From: CAYXUW01 sp964468375
GTDB lineage: Bacteria; Planctomycetota; Phycisphaerae; Sedimentisphaerales; Anaerobacaceae
Direction: 5' to 3'
Assembly (NCBI GenBank): GCA_964468375.1
Contig: CAYXUW010000075.1
Location: 1 to 11,874, forward strand
Length of the DNA: 11,874 nucleotides
The notes under the pieces were generated by a model that did no database searches, was not told where the DNA came from, and saw nothing but the letters and a program-made list of their open reading frames with translations. The number at the start of each line of letters is the position of its first letter. Within the stretch, counting starts at the first letter, position 1. The position numbers were made by a program, and so were the translations under genes. Of the stretch, positions 5,026 to 11,874 are shown piece by piece.

Positions 5026-7719
5026 ATGAAACATGCAATTATCACTACTCTGTTAGTACTTGCTGGCTCGGCCTTTTGGGCCGTCCCTTGCGCTGCGGAA
5101 ATTATCATCGTCGACCAGCAGTGGCCTTACGATTTCAATAACATTCAGGCCGCTATCGACTATGCCGGCAACGGCGATTATATCTTCGTCTTTCCCGGAA
5201 CTTACACCGGCCCCGGCAACCGCGACATCGACTTCCTCGGAAAAGCTGTCACCGTCCGAAGTCTCTTCCCCGACGACCCCTGCGTTGTAGCCGCCACTAT
5301 CGTTGATTGCAATGGAACATATGATGAACCTCATCAAGGCTTCCTTTTTTATTCATACGAAGATGCCAATTCAATCCTTGATGGCCTCACCATAAAAAAT
5401 GGCTACAACAGCTATGGCGGAGGCGGAATCATCTGTTATGGCAGTAGTAGGGCAGGTAATATAAGTCCAAGTATTTTAAACTGCATTATAACCGCAAATT
5501 CGGCTCAAAAAGGTGGCGGCATCCTCTGCGAAAATGGCAGCAGTCCTACGATTACCAACTGCATAATAAGCGATAATTCTTCCGTATACGCTGGCGGCGG
5601 AATTGCCTGTGAAAACAGCAGTCCCACTATTACAAGCTGCACAATAACCGCCAATACTTCTGCAGGCGGTTGGGGTAGCAGTGGTGGCGGTGTTTATTTC
5701 TATCTTGGGGGATACGGCGATGTTAACAGCACTTTCAAAATCACAGATTCCGTTATCAGTGGCAACTCAGCCGAATATGGCGGCGGAATTTGCTGTGGAG
5801 GACCTTACGATGGAAGCGGGGGTATGTTCGAAATCACCAATTGCGACATTGAACAAAACTCCGCCGCATCTGATGGTGCTGGACTCTATTGCGGGGGAGA
5901 AGGAACCCGCTATGGCCCCGGCGGCACATTCGTAATTACAGGTTGTAACGTCAACGATAATTCAGCAGGCACCTTCGGTGGCGCAGTTTACTGTGAGGAG
6001 GATAATATATTCACAATGACCGGCTGCACTATCACCGGTAACTCAGCTGATGAGGGCGGAGGCATCTACTGCAAAGACAGCAACGCTGTAGTCACCAATT
6101 GCACTATCACCGGCAACTCAACCACAGACTATCATGGTGGCGGCATTTGCTGCGCTGATTGCAACTCTGTAATTACCGATTGCACTATTAACGACAACAT
6201 CGGTAGCGGTATCTACTCCTCTGGCGGGAACAACATCGCAACAATTACCGGCTGCACTATAAATGGTAATTCTAATCGCGGAATCTTTGGTGGCAGGTCA
6301 GGTTGGTCAAATAGCAGTATTTTCGACTGCATTATAAATGCCAATTCAGGCAGCGGTATTTCTAACTTTGACGGCTCTATACAAAACTGCACCATCACCG
6401 ATAACTCGAGTGGAGATATCGGCAGTGGTGGTATCTCCGGCTGTGACGGCACCATACAAAACTGCACCATCACCGGAAACGGTCGGGGCGGCGGTGTCCG
6501 AAGTTGCTCAGGGCCGATTACAAACTGCACTATCTCTGATAACACCGCCTATGACTCAGGCGGCGGAATTAATTATTGCCTTGGCCCAATCACTAACTGC
6601 ACTATCTCCGGAAACTCGGCAGGAGGTCGCGGAGGTGGGATTTACGATTGTGATGGCCCAATTACCGGCTGCACTATCTCGGAGAACTCAGCCGTATATG
6701 ATGGCGGCGGGTTGTTCGATTGCTATGGCTCTATCACTGACTGCGCTATCTCCGGAAACTCAGCTGGTAATGAAGGTGGCGGGTTATTCGAATGCTATGG
6801 CTCTATCACTAATTGTTCCATCATCGGCAACTACGCCATAGAAGGTGGCGGTGTTGCTCACAGCAGAAGTGGCAGAATAACCAACTGCTCCCTCATAGGC
6901 AACTACGCCGAATTATATGGCGGTGCTGTCGCCTATTATGGCGGCCCTATCAAAAATACTACCATCGCCGACAACGCCGCAGGAGATAGTGGCGGTGCGA
7001 TGTATCAATATGTTGGTGACATCACCAACTGCATCATCTGGAACAATGTGGCAGCCGATGGAATGGCAATCTCTCCTGATCCTTATTCTCCTAATCCTTA
7101 TCTATCTTCTGTAAGCTTTACCAATCTCCAAGGTGGCTATGGCGATCCCATAACCCCTGCCTATGATGATACCCCTCCTGATTGGTGGGGTCCCGGCAAT
7201 ATCAACGTCGACCCCTGCTTCGTCGAGCCCGGCTTCTGGGCCGATATCAGCGACCCTAATATAATCCTTGAGCCGAACGACCCCAACGCCGTCTGGGTCC
7301 ACGGCGACTATCACCTAAAAAGCGCCGGCTGGAGCTGGGACGCTGAACACGGGCGCTGGACTTATGACGATGTCACCAGCCGATGCATCGATGCCGGCAA
7401 TCCCGGCTCACCTTTGGCGGATGAGCCGCTTTCTATTCCCGAAGACCCCAATAACATCTGGGGCCATAACCTCCGCATTAATATGGGCGCCTTCGGCGGG
7501 ACCGCCGAGGCCTCTATGCCCCCTTACGACTGGGCGCTTTTATCTGACACAACCAACGATGGAATTTCTGATTTTAACGACCTTCAGATTCTCTCATCTT
7601 TATGGCTGAATTCTGATGAGCAGCTTTATGCCGATTTCAACCGTGATGAAGATATCGACTTTTTGGACTTCGCCCTCCTTGCCGACGACTGGCTGAAGCA
7701 AACCTCCTGGAACCAATAA
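5026..7719 (+). CDS. Secreted right-handed beta-helix protein with C-terminal dockerin-type repeats
   Basis: This is an 897-residue exported protein. Residues 1-24 are a Sec signal peptide (M-K-H, hydrophobic core, C-A-A before Glu25). Nearly all the rest to ~720 is a parallel beta-helix of the pectate-lyase fold type, with many coils of the form N-C-T-I-x-G-N-S-A-x3-G-G-G-I. Seven consecutive coils at 500-667 are exactly 24 residues each. Residues 762-840 are a linker module nearly identical to that of the 312-2720 protein, and 841-897 are two dockerin-like calcium loops (D-T-T-N-D-G-I-S-D and D-F-N-R-D-E-D-I-D). It lacks the LamG and Fn3-like domains of its paralogue. Many coils carry cysteines at matching positions. 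A cell-surface polysaccharide-binding or lyase role is plausible, but catalytic residues are not identifiable. The start is supported by AAAGGG and GG-rich sequence just upstream and by the signal peptide. A strong terminator follows. Confidence 0.93.
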   Translation: MKHAIITTLLVLAGSAFWAVPCAAEIIIVDQQWPYDFNNIQAAIDYAGNGDYIFVFPGTYTGPGNRDIDFLGKAVTVRSLFPDDPCVVAATIVDCNGTYDEPHQGFLFYSYEDANSILDGLTIKNGYNSYGGGGIICYGSSRAGNISPSILNCIITANSAQKGGGILCENGSSPTITNCIISDNSSVYAGGGIACENSSPTITSCTITANTSAGGWGSSGGGVYFYLGGYGDVNSTFKITDSVISGNSAEYGGGICCGGPYDGSGGMFEITNCDIEQNSAASDGAGLYCGGEGTRYGPGGTFVITGCNVNDNSAGTFGGAVYCEEDNIFTMTGCTITGNSADEGGGIYCKDSNAVVTNCTITGNSTTDYHGGGICCADCNSVITDCTINDNIGSGIYSSGGNNIATITGCTINGNSNRGIFGGRSGWSNSSIFDCIINANSGSGISNFDGSIQNCTITDNSSGDIGSGGISGCDGTIQNCTITGNGRGGGVRSCSGPITNCTISDNTAYDSGGGINYCLGPITNCTISGNSAGGRGGGIYDCDGPITGCTISENSAVYDGGGLFDCYGSITDCAISGNSAGNEGGGLFECYGSITNCSIIGNYAIEGGGVAHSRSGRITNCSLIGNYAELYGGAVAYYGGPIKNTTIADNAAGDSGGAMYQYVGDITNCIIWNNVAADGMAISPDPYSPNPYLSSVSFTNLQGGYGDPITPAYDDTPPDWWGPGNINVDPCFVEPGFWADISDPNIILEPNDPNAVWVHGDYHLKSAGWSWDAEHGRWTYDDVTSRCIDAGNPGSPLADEPLSIPEDPNNIWGHNLRINMGAFGGTAEASMPPYDWALLSDTTNDGISDFNDLQILSSLWLNSDEQLYADFNRDEDIDFLDFALLADDWLKQTSWNQ
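6523..7026 (+). repeat. Seven tandem 72-bp units coding 24-residue beta-helix coils
   Basis: Units begin at 6523, 6595, 6667, 6739, 6811, 6883 and 6955, with no insertions or deletions. They encode residues 500-667 of the 897-aa protein. Consensus features are N-C at positions 1-2, I at 4, G-N at 6-7, S/A at 8-9, G-G at 13-14, a Cys or aromatic near 19, and G-x-I-T at the end. Units differ at many bases, so these are old duplications diverged under selection rather than a recent expansion. Confidence 0.85.
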
Positions 7720-7788
7720 ATTTTGAAAGGGAAAAAACATCTCACCTGTCAAGGTGAGCTTAAATTTGCACGGAGCACTTGTGCGTGC

Positions 7789-7843
7789 GGGCCTTTTCAG
7801 CCAGACACCTCCTCCTCTCAAGGACTTGAAAAGGCCCATTTTT
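7789..7843 (+). terminator. Intrinsic terminator of the 897-aa protein gene, CCTCCTCC in the loop
   Basis: GGGCCTTTTCA (7789-7799) pairs perfectly over 11 bp with TGAAAAGGCCC (7827-7837) and is followed by ATTTTT (7838-7843), with a second six-T run at 7853-7858. The 27-nt loop contains CACCTCCTCCTC (7806-7817). A smaller CTCACC/GGTGAG hairpin lies at 7741-7758 between the stop codon and the terminator. T-runs are only on the + side. Confidence 0.85.
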
Positions 7844-7922
7844 ATAATCAAATTTTTTCTTCGGCGGAGGCGGATTTATCCGGCGGGCTCACTGTATCTA
7901 CAGCGCAGGGAGTTCGCCAAGG

Positions 7923-8228
7923 TCAGGGTAAAGTCAGGACGGGCAGCGGCGGCCATTCCGGTCTGAATATCAGGGGAAAGGTCGCGATAATAAAAACAAC
8001 GACGGCAACGACCAATGCAAAGAACGTTTGTTTTTCCCTTTTAGCGAGCGACACGAAAACGAGCGCAGAGGCGATAATCACCGATAGGGGAATCAGGGCT
8101 CTTATGAGAGTTTGCTCAGGGTCGATAATACCGGTAATTATCAGCGGGATATACAGAAAGGAGATGCAGAACGCGCCCCAAAGATAGCGACTTGTAAATC
8201 TTATATTGTCCAATTTGAGTATATTCAT
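7923..8228 (-). CDS. Small three-helix integral membrane protein, unknown function
   Basis: This encodes 101 residues from the ATG at 8228-8226; an upstream in-frame TTG would add 12 residues without a clear ribosome binding site. Three hydrophobic helices are predicted by eye: residues 15-35, 41-62 and 69-88. K-R-E-K at 63-66 lies between helices 2 and 3, and basic residues K5, R10 and R14 precede helix 1. By the positive-inside rule this gives N-terminus in, C-terminus out. The tail is proline-rich (R-P-E-W-P-P-L-P). No catalytic motif or known family is recognised. It stands alone on the minus strand, divergent from serA. A hydrophobic, codon-consistent frame on this strand makes a real gene likely. 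Confidence 0.68.
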   Translation of the reverse strand: MNILKLDNIRFTSRYLWGAFCISFLYIPLIITGIIDPEQTLIRALIPLSVIIASALVFVSLAKREKQTFFALVVAVVVFIIATFPLIFRPEWPPLPVLTLP

Positions 8229-8391
8229 TCTGCACGCCTGCCTTAATGGCCCAATCAAGACCAATAGATGTTTCGTCAGTTTCAGCGGTTTACATAAAGA
8301 TTTTTCTGCGGATTATTTTGAGGGAGGCGTAAAGGCCTGTGTGGTAGTGTAGCGGCTCGTCGGGGCAATAGGTTAAATGGTCCTAAATAAG

Positions 8392-8419
8392 TTGAAATAT
8401 TATAGGGCGGTGTTATAAT
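8392..8419 (+). promoter_or_regulatory. Sigma70 promoter of serA-top6B
   Basis: TTGAAA (8392-8397), a 16-nt spacer and a perfect TATAAT (8414-8419) lie 66 nt before the serA ATG. Transcription would begin near 8426, just ahead of a GC-rich hairpin. Confidence 0.75.
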
Positions 8420-8432
8420 GTTCGAAAATAAT

Positions 8433-8451
8433 CCCCGCCATTGGGGCGGGG
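8433..8451 (+). promoter_or_regulatory. GC-rich 5'-leader hairpin of the serA transcript
   Basis: CCCCGCC (8433-8439) pairs over 7 bp with GGCGGGG (8445-8451) around a 5-nt loop, within about 10 nt of the predicted transcript start. There is no T-run after it, so it is not a terminator. It may protect the 5' end or be a protein-binding stem. The Shine-Dalgarno GAGG (8474-8477) lies outside it, 7 nt before the ATG. Confidence 0.5.
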
Positions 8452-8484
8452 CTTGGTAGAAGATGATGTTTTCGAGGTTTTGGG

Positions 8485-10074
8485 ATGATTAAGGTTCTTA
8501 TTACAGACAAGCTTGCACAGGAAGGAATTGATTTGCTCAATTCGAAGGACGGCGTTGAGGCCGTGGTTAAAACCGGCATAAGCGAGAACGAGCTGGCCAA
8601 GATAATCGGCGATTATGACGGCTTGATTATCCGAAGCGGGACGAAGGTTACCGCCAAAGTGCTGGAGAATCCGGGTAAGCTTAAAGGTATTGCGCGGGCG
8701 GGGGTCGGCGTGGATAATATCGACATTCCGGCGGCGACGCGAAAAGGTATCATCGTTATGAACACTCCGGGCGGTAATACTCTCAGTGCGGCTGAGCATA
8801 CGATAGCATTGATGCTGGCGATGAGCAGAAATGTCGTTCCGGCGTGCAACAGCCTGAAGAGCGGCGCGTGGGACAGGAAAAAATATATGGGTAATCAGCT
8901 TAAAGGTAAGATTCTCGGTGTCATAGGGCTGGGCAGAATCGGTATGGCGGTGGCGAAGATGGCACAGGGTCTTAATATGCAGATTCTCGGCTATGACCCG
9001 CTTGCTACGCCGCCCGATGCAGAAAAGAGCGGCATTGAAGTAACCGACGACCTCGAAAAGATATTCAAAGAGGCGGATTATATCAGCGTTCATGTGCCGA
9101 GAAATGAGCAGACGCTGAATATGATTGGTGCGGAGCAGATTAAGATGATGAAGCCGACAGTGCGGCTGATTAACTGCGCGCGGGGCGGGATTATTAACGA
9201 AGATGCGGCTTACGACGCACTTACAGAAAAGCGTATAGCCGGTGCTGCATTCGATGTTTATCCGAAGGAGCCGCCCGAGAATACGCGGTTCACGGAGTTT
9301 GAAGATTGTCTTGTTACGCCGCATTTGGGCGCCAGCACGGAGGAGGCGCAAATCGAGGTTGCGGTTGAGGCGGCGGAGATTCTCGTCGAGGCGATTCAGG
9401 GCGGGGCGGTGAAGAACGCATTGAACGCGCCATCGGCCGCAGGGGCTATGCCGGCTATTGTAAATCAGTATGCGGAGCTCTCGCGGCGGATAGGGACGCT
9501 TGTTAGCACTATTGCTACGGGGAGAATTGAAAGTGTTGAGGTTCAGTATCGCGGGTCAATTGCTGAGATGGCGGTCGAGCCGGTTACTCTTTATTTTGTA
9601 ATCGGTCTGCTGCAGCAGCATTTTGATATTCCGCTGAATATGGTTAACGTTACTGTGCTGGCGAAGGAACGCGGCATAAGCATTGATGAGACGAAGAACA
9701 CGGAGGCGAAGGACGTGGCCTCGAGCTTCAGTGCTAAGGTGGTTACCGATAAGGTTACGCGGACTGTAACGGGGTCTGTTTTCGGACAGACGCTTATGCG
9801 AATCATTGAGCTCGACGGTTTTAATATAGAGATGACGCCGCAAGGGGCGGTTCTGGTTATCTTTAACGACGACAAGCCGGGCGTTATCGGCTCGGTGGGC
9901 ACCGTCTGCGGCAAGCATAAAATCAATATATGCACGATGGGCGTCGGGCAGAAAGCAGAGGAGCAAAAGGCCGTTTTAGCGGTCAGTCTCGACAAAGAGC
10001 CCGATGCGAAAGCGGTTGAGGAGCTAAGTAAACTTGAGTTTGTAAATGAAATTTATGTGTGCAAGCTGGATTAA
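8485..10074 (+). CDS. serA: D-3-phosphoglycerate dehydrogenase, long ACT-containing form
   Basis: This cytoplasmic enzyme oxidises 3-phosphoglycerate to 3-phosphohydroxypyruvate with NAD+, the first committed step of serine biosynthesis. The protein has 529 residues, the usual size of the long form with an extra regulatory (ASB) domain and an ACT domain. Visible features are the N-terminal substrate-binding part from residue 1, the NAD-binding Rossmann motif G-L-G-R-I-G at 148-153, and the catalytic triad Arg233 (N-C-A-R-G-G), Glu262 (P-K-E-P-P) and His280 (T-P-H-L-G-A-S). The intervening ASB region spans roughly 310-450, and a C-terminal ACT domain from ~455 includes D-K-P-G-V-I-G. The ACT domain normally binds serine for feedback inhibition. 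The ATG start is backed by GAGG 7 nt upstream and a strong promoter. top6B follows after 21 nt, suggesting one transcript. No anomaly was seen. Confidence 0.97.
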   Translation: MIKVLITDKLAQEGIDLLNSKDGVEAVVKTGISENELAKIIGDYDGLIIRSGTKVTAKVLENPGKLKGIARAGVGVDNIDIPAATRKGIIVMNTPGGNTLSAAEHTIALMLAMSRNVVPACNSLKSGAWDRKKYMGNQLKGKILGVIGLGRIGMAVAKMAQGLNMQILGYDPLATPPDAEKSGIEVTDDLEKIFKEADYISVHVPRNEQTLNMIGAEQIKMMKPTVRLINCARGGIINEDAAYDALTEKRIAGAAFDVYPKEPPENTRFTEFEDCLVTPHLGASTEEAQIEVAVEAAEILVEAIQGGAVKNALNAPSAAGAMPAIVNQYAELSRRIGTLVSTIATGRIESVEVQYRGSIAEMAVEPVTLYFVIGLLQQHFDIPLNMVNVTVLAKERGISIDETKNTEAKDVASSFSAKVVTDKVTRTVTGSVFGQTLMRIIELDGFNIEMTPQGAVLVIFNDDKPGVIGSVGTVCGKHKINICTMGVGQKAEEQKAVLAVSLDKEPDAKAVEELSKLEFVNEIYVCKLD

Positions 10075-10095
10075 TCCGTCTTTGGAGTTTTTGGT

Positions 10096-11874
10096 ATGGC
10101 AGCAAGGAAGGGACACCCGGCGGGACAGTTGAGCTTTGCGTTCGAGCAGGAGCAGGCTGGTAAAGTTATGGCGAAGCTTAAAAGGGCCAAATCCAAAAAA
10201 ACCAGAACCAAGAAAACGAAGGCAAAACCAGCAAAAAAGACAAAGCGAAAAGCCAAATCAAAAAGTTCGGCTGCCAAGAAAAAGAGCAGAAAGACAAGTA
10301 AGCGCAAAAAAGGAGCTGCCAAGAAAAGAGTCAAATCTTCGGGGAGGCGCGGCAAGGCGGTGGTTGCGGCTACGGCAGAGTCTATGGCCGCCCAACAGCG
10401 GAGCATAAGCATCAGCGAGTTCTTCGCCAAGAACAGGCACCTTCTCGGCTTCGATAATCCCCGCAAGGCGTTGTTGACTACGGTAAAGGAGGCGGTTGAC
10501 AATTCGCTCGACGCCTGTGAGGAAGCGCACATCCTGCCGGATTTGCTAATCAGCATAAAGCCAGTTGCTGACACCTACGGTAAAGCTGATAGGTTTGTAT
10601 TGGTCGTGCGTGATAACGGTCCGGGTATAGTAAAGCAGCAAATACCGAACATTTTCGCGCGGCTTCTTTACGGCAGCAAGTTTCACCGTTTGAAGATGAG
10701 CCGCGGTCAGCAGGGCATCGGCATATCAGCTGCGGGTATGTATGGATTGTTGACCACGGGCGAGCCGGTGCAGATTATTTCTCGGACAAACCGCAAGAAA
10801 AAGGCGCATCATTACCATGTTCAGATTAATACGGCAAAAAACAAGCCCGAAATTGTGCTCGATGAGGAATGTGATTTCGAGCTTCCCACCGGAACGAGTG
10901 TTACCATAACTCTCGAAGGGAAGTATCAAAGGGGGAAACAGTCGGTTGACGAATATATCGCTCAGACGGCTATGGCTAATCCTCACGCGTCTATTTATTA
11001 CAATGCACCGGACGGGGAAGTTTATGAATACCCGAGACAAAGCAGGGAACTGCCGGCCGTTCCGAGGGAAATTAAGCCGCATCCATATGGTGTTGAGCTG
11101 GGGCTTTTGTTCAAGATGGCCCGCAATAGCTCTGCGAAGCGGGTGTCAGCTTTTTTGAAAGGTGAGTTTTCAAGGGTCAGTCCCCGGGTGGCGCAGCAGA
11201 TTTGCACAAAGGCGAAGCTCCGCAGCGCCCGGCCTTCCAGACTTACGCTGAAGCAGGCAGAGGCGCTTCACACGGCGATAAATGAAACCAAGATTATGGC
11301 TCCGGCCACCGACTGCATCAGTCCTATCGGGGCGAAGCGGCTGGAAGAGGGGCTTCGGGCGGTGGTAAAGGCAGATTTTTATACGGCGACATCGCGCAGT
11401 CCTTCGGTTTATCGCGGCAATCCTTTTCTTGTCGAGGCGGCTTTGGCTTACGGGACAGGGGACTCTACGAAAAACAACGGTAACGGCGAGCCGGATAAAG
11501 AGCCGTTGATGCGGCTTACACGCATTGCTAATCGTGTGCCTTTGCTGTATCAGCAGTCGGCGTGTGCGATTTATAAATCGGTTCAGGACATTAACTGGCG
11601 GAATTATGCTTTGAGCCAGAGCAGAGGGTCGCTGCCGACGGGGCCGGTTTTGCTGACGGTGCATATAGCTTCGGTATGGGTGCCGTTTACCTCTGAAAGT
11701 AAGGAGGCAATTGCACATTATCCGGAAATAATTAAAGAGATACAGTTGGCTGTTCAGGATTGCGGCAGGAAACTGGGGATGTATCTGCGAAAGAAAAAAC
11801 GCGTTCAGCAGGAACAGAACAAGCGGCGATATATCGTGACATATTTGCCCTATATTGGCGAGGCACTTCAGGAT
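10096..11874 (+). CDS. top6B: DNA topoisomerase VI subunit B with lysine-rich N-terminal tail, 3' end beyond window
   Basis: The frame is open from ATG 10096 to the window end (593 residues, incomplete). GGAG (10084-10087) lies 8 nt upstream. It is the ATPase subunit of the type IIB topoisomerase that, with subunit A, passes one duplex through another. The GHKL fold starts near residue 105 (I-S-E-F-F-A-K-N-R). ATP-site motifs are E132-x3-N136-x2-D139, D-N-G-P-G at 173-177 and G-Q-Q-G-I-G at 204-209. An H2TH-type region follows near 345-405 (F-L-K-G-E-F-S-R, then M-A-P-A-T-D-C-I-S-P-I-G). The transducer follows, with W-R-N-Y at 501-504 in place of the family's W-K-x-Y, and V-P-F-T-S-E-S-K-E-A. 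Residues ~27-95 are a lysine/arginine/alanine-rich, probably disordered tail absent from typical archaeal forms. Subunit A is expected downstream but not visible. Identification is firm; the tail's role is unknown. Confidence 0.95.
   Translation, partial: MAARKGHPAGQLSFAFEQEQAGKVMAKLKRAKSKKTRTKKTKAKPAKKTKRKAKSKSSAAKKKSRKTSKRKKGAAKKRVKSSGRRGKAVVAATAESMAAQQRSISISEFFAKNRHLLGFDNPRKALLTTVKEAVDNSLDACEEAHILPDLLISIKPVADTYGKADRFVLVVRDNGPGIVKQQIPNIFARLLYGSKFHRLKMSRGQQGIGISAAGMYGLLTTGEPVQIISRTNRKKKAHHYHVQINTAKNKPEIVLDEECDFELPTGTSVTITLEGKYQRGKQSVDEYIAQTAMANPHASIYYNAPDGEVYEYPRQSRELPAVPREIKPHPYGVELGLLFKMARNSSAKRVSAFLKGEFSRVSPRVAQQICTKAKLRSARPSRLTLKQAEALHTAINETKIMAPATDCISPIGAKRLEEGLRAVVKADFYTATSRSPSVYRGNPFLVEAALAYGTGDSTKNNGNGEPDKEPLMRLTRIANRVPLLYQQSACAIYKSVQDINWRNYALSQSRGSLPTGPVLLTVHIASVWVPFTSESKEAIAHYPEIIKEIQLAVQDCGRKLGMYLRKKKRVQQEQNKRRYIVTYLPYIGEALQD

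Noticed and set aside
6045..6060. CTGATGA, the hammerhead ribozyme core box (also near 7612)
   Set aside because: Both lie inside coding sequence with no GAAA box or stems in the required arrangement.
6338..6841. Alternative + frame of 167 codons within the beta-helix repeats
   Set aside because: Out-of-frame reading of the 72-bp repeats; repeat periodicity keeps several frames open together.
8229..8391. Promoter for the minus-strand membrane protein gene
   Set aside because: Several -35-like hexamers exist on the minus strand, but none has a convincing -10 at proper spacing.
8413..9351. Long open frame (312 codons) on the minus strand opposite serA
   Set aside because: It lies entirely antisense to a well-identified enzyme with intact catalytic motifs, and its residue mix (Arg, His, Asn rich) is that of a shadow frame.
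10071..10574. Minus-strand frame of 167 codons with Phe/Leu-rich stretches opposite top6B
   Set aside because: The Leu/Phe-rich part is simply the reverse of the lysine-rich tail codons; Top6B in the other direction has real motifs.

Overview
The window looks like chromosomal DNA of a bacterium, most likely from the Planctomycetota and perhaps the class Phycisphaerae. This is inference from content, not from a marker gene. It holds modular secreted proteins (LamG, an Fn3-like domain with a Y-x-W-R-V-D-E motif, right-handed beta-helix, C-terminal dockerin-type repeats), a small CxxC protein, and a topoisomerase VI B subunit, which is otherwise mostly archaeal or plant. No tRNA, rRNA, CRISPR array or transposase is visible.

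Left part (1-3.7 kb). The 3' end of a LamG protein gene (+) ends in a clear terminator. It converges on a large minus-strand gene for a LamG / Fn3-like / beta-helix / dockerin protein (312-2720), which has a good sigma70-type promoter. A 66-residue glycine-zipper membrane protein gene (+) follows, bracketed by 12-bp direct repeats. Next is a minus-strand gene for a basic HEAT-repeat-like protein with an AT-hook-like core.

Middle part (3.7-5.0 kb). This is mostly non-coding and rich in hairpins. It contains a candidate promoter, a series of stem-loops ending in a terminator-like hairpin whose loop carries CCTCCTCC, a 61-residue four-cysteine protein gene, and a strongly folded stretch with competing pairings. 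A 34-codon upstream ORF with a strong Shine-Dalgarno lies just before the next large gene.

5.0-7.9 kb holds a second secreted beta-helix / dockerin protein (897 aa), a diverged paralogue of the first in opposite orientation. Its core includes seven consecutive 24-residue coils. A strong terminator follows, and its loop again contains CCTCCTCC. A small three-helix membrane protein gene lies beyond it on the minus strand.

8.4 kb to the end appears to be one operon: a sigma70 promoter, serA (serine biosynthesis, ACT-containing long form), then, 21 nt after its stop, top6B (topoisomerase VI ATPase subunit), cut by the window end. The Top6B N-terminus carries an unusual lysine-rich tail preceded by a peptide resembling a sliding-clamp-binding motif.

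The most interesting points are the tailed bacterial Top6B, the structured intergenic RNA candidates with anti-Shine-Dalgarno-like loops, and the paired beta-helix/dockerin proteins sharing an exactly 79-residue linker module. I see no complete, clearly new multi-gene system.
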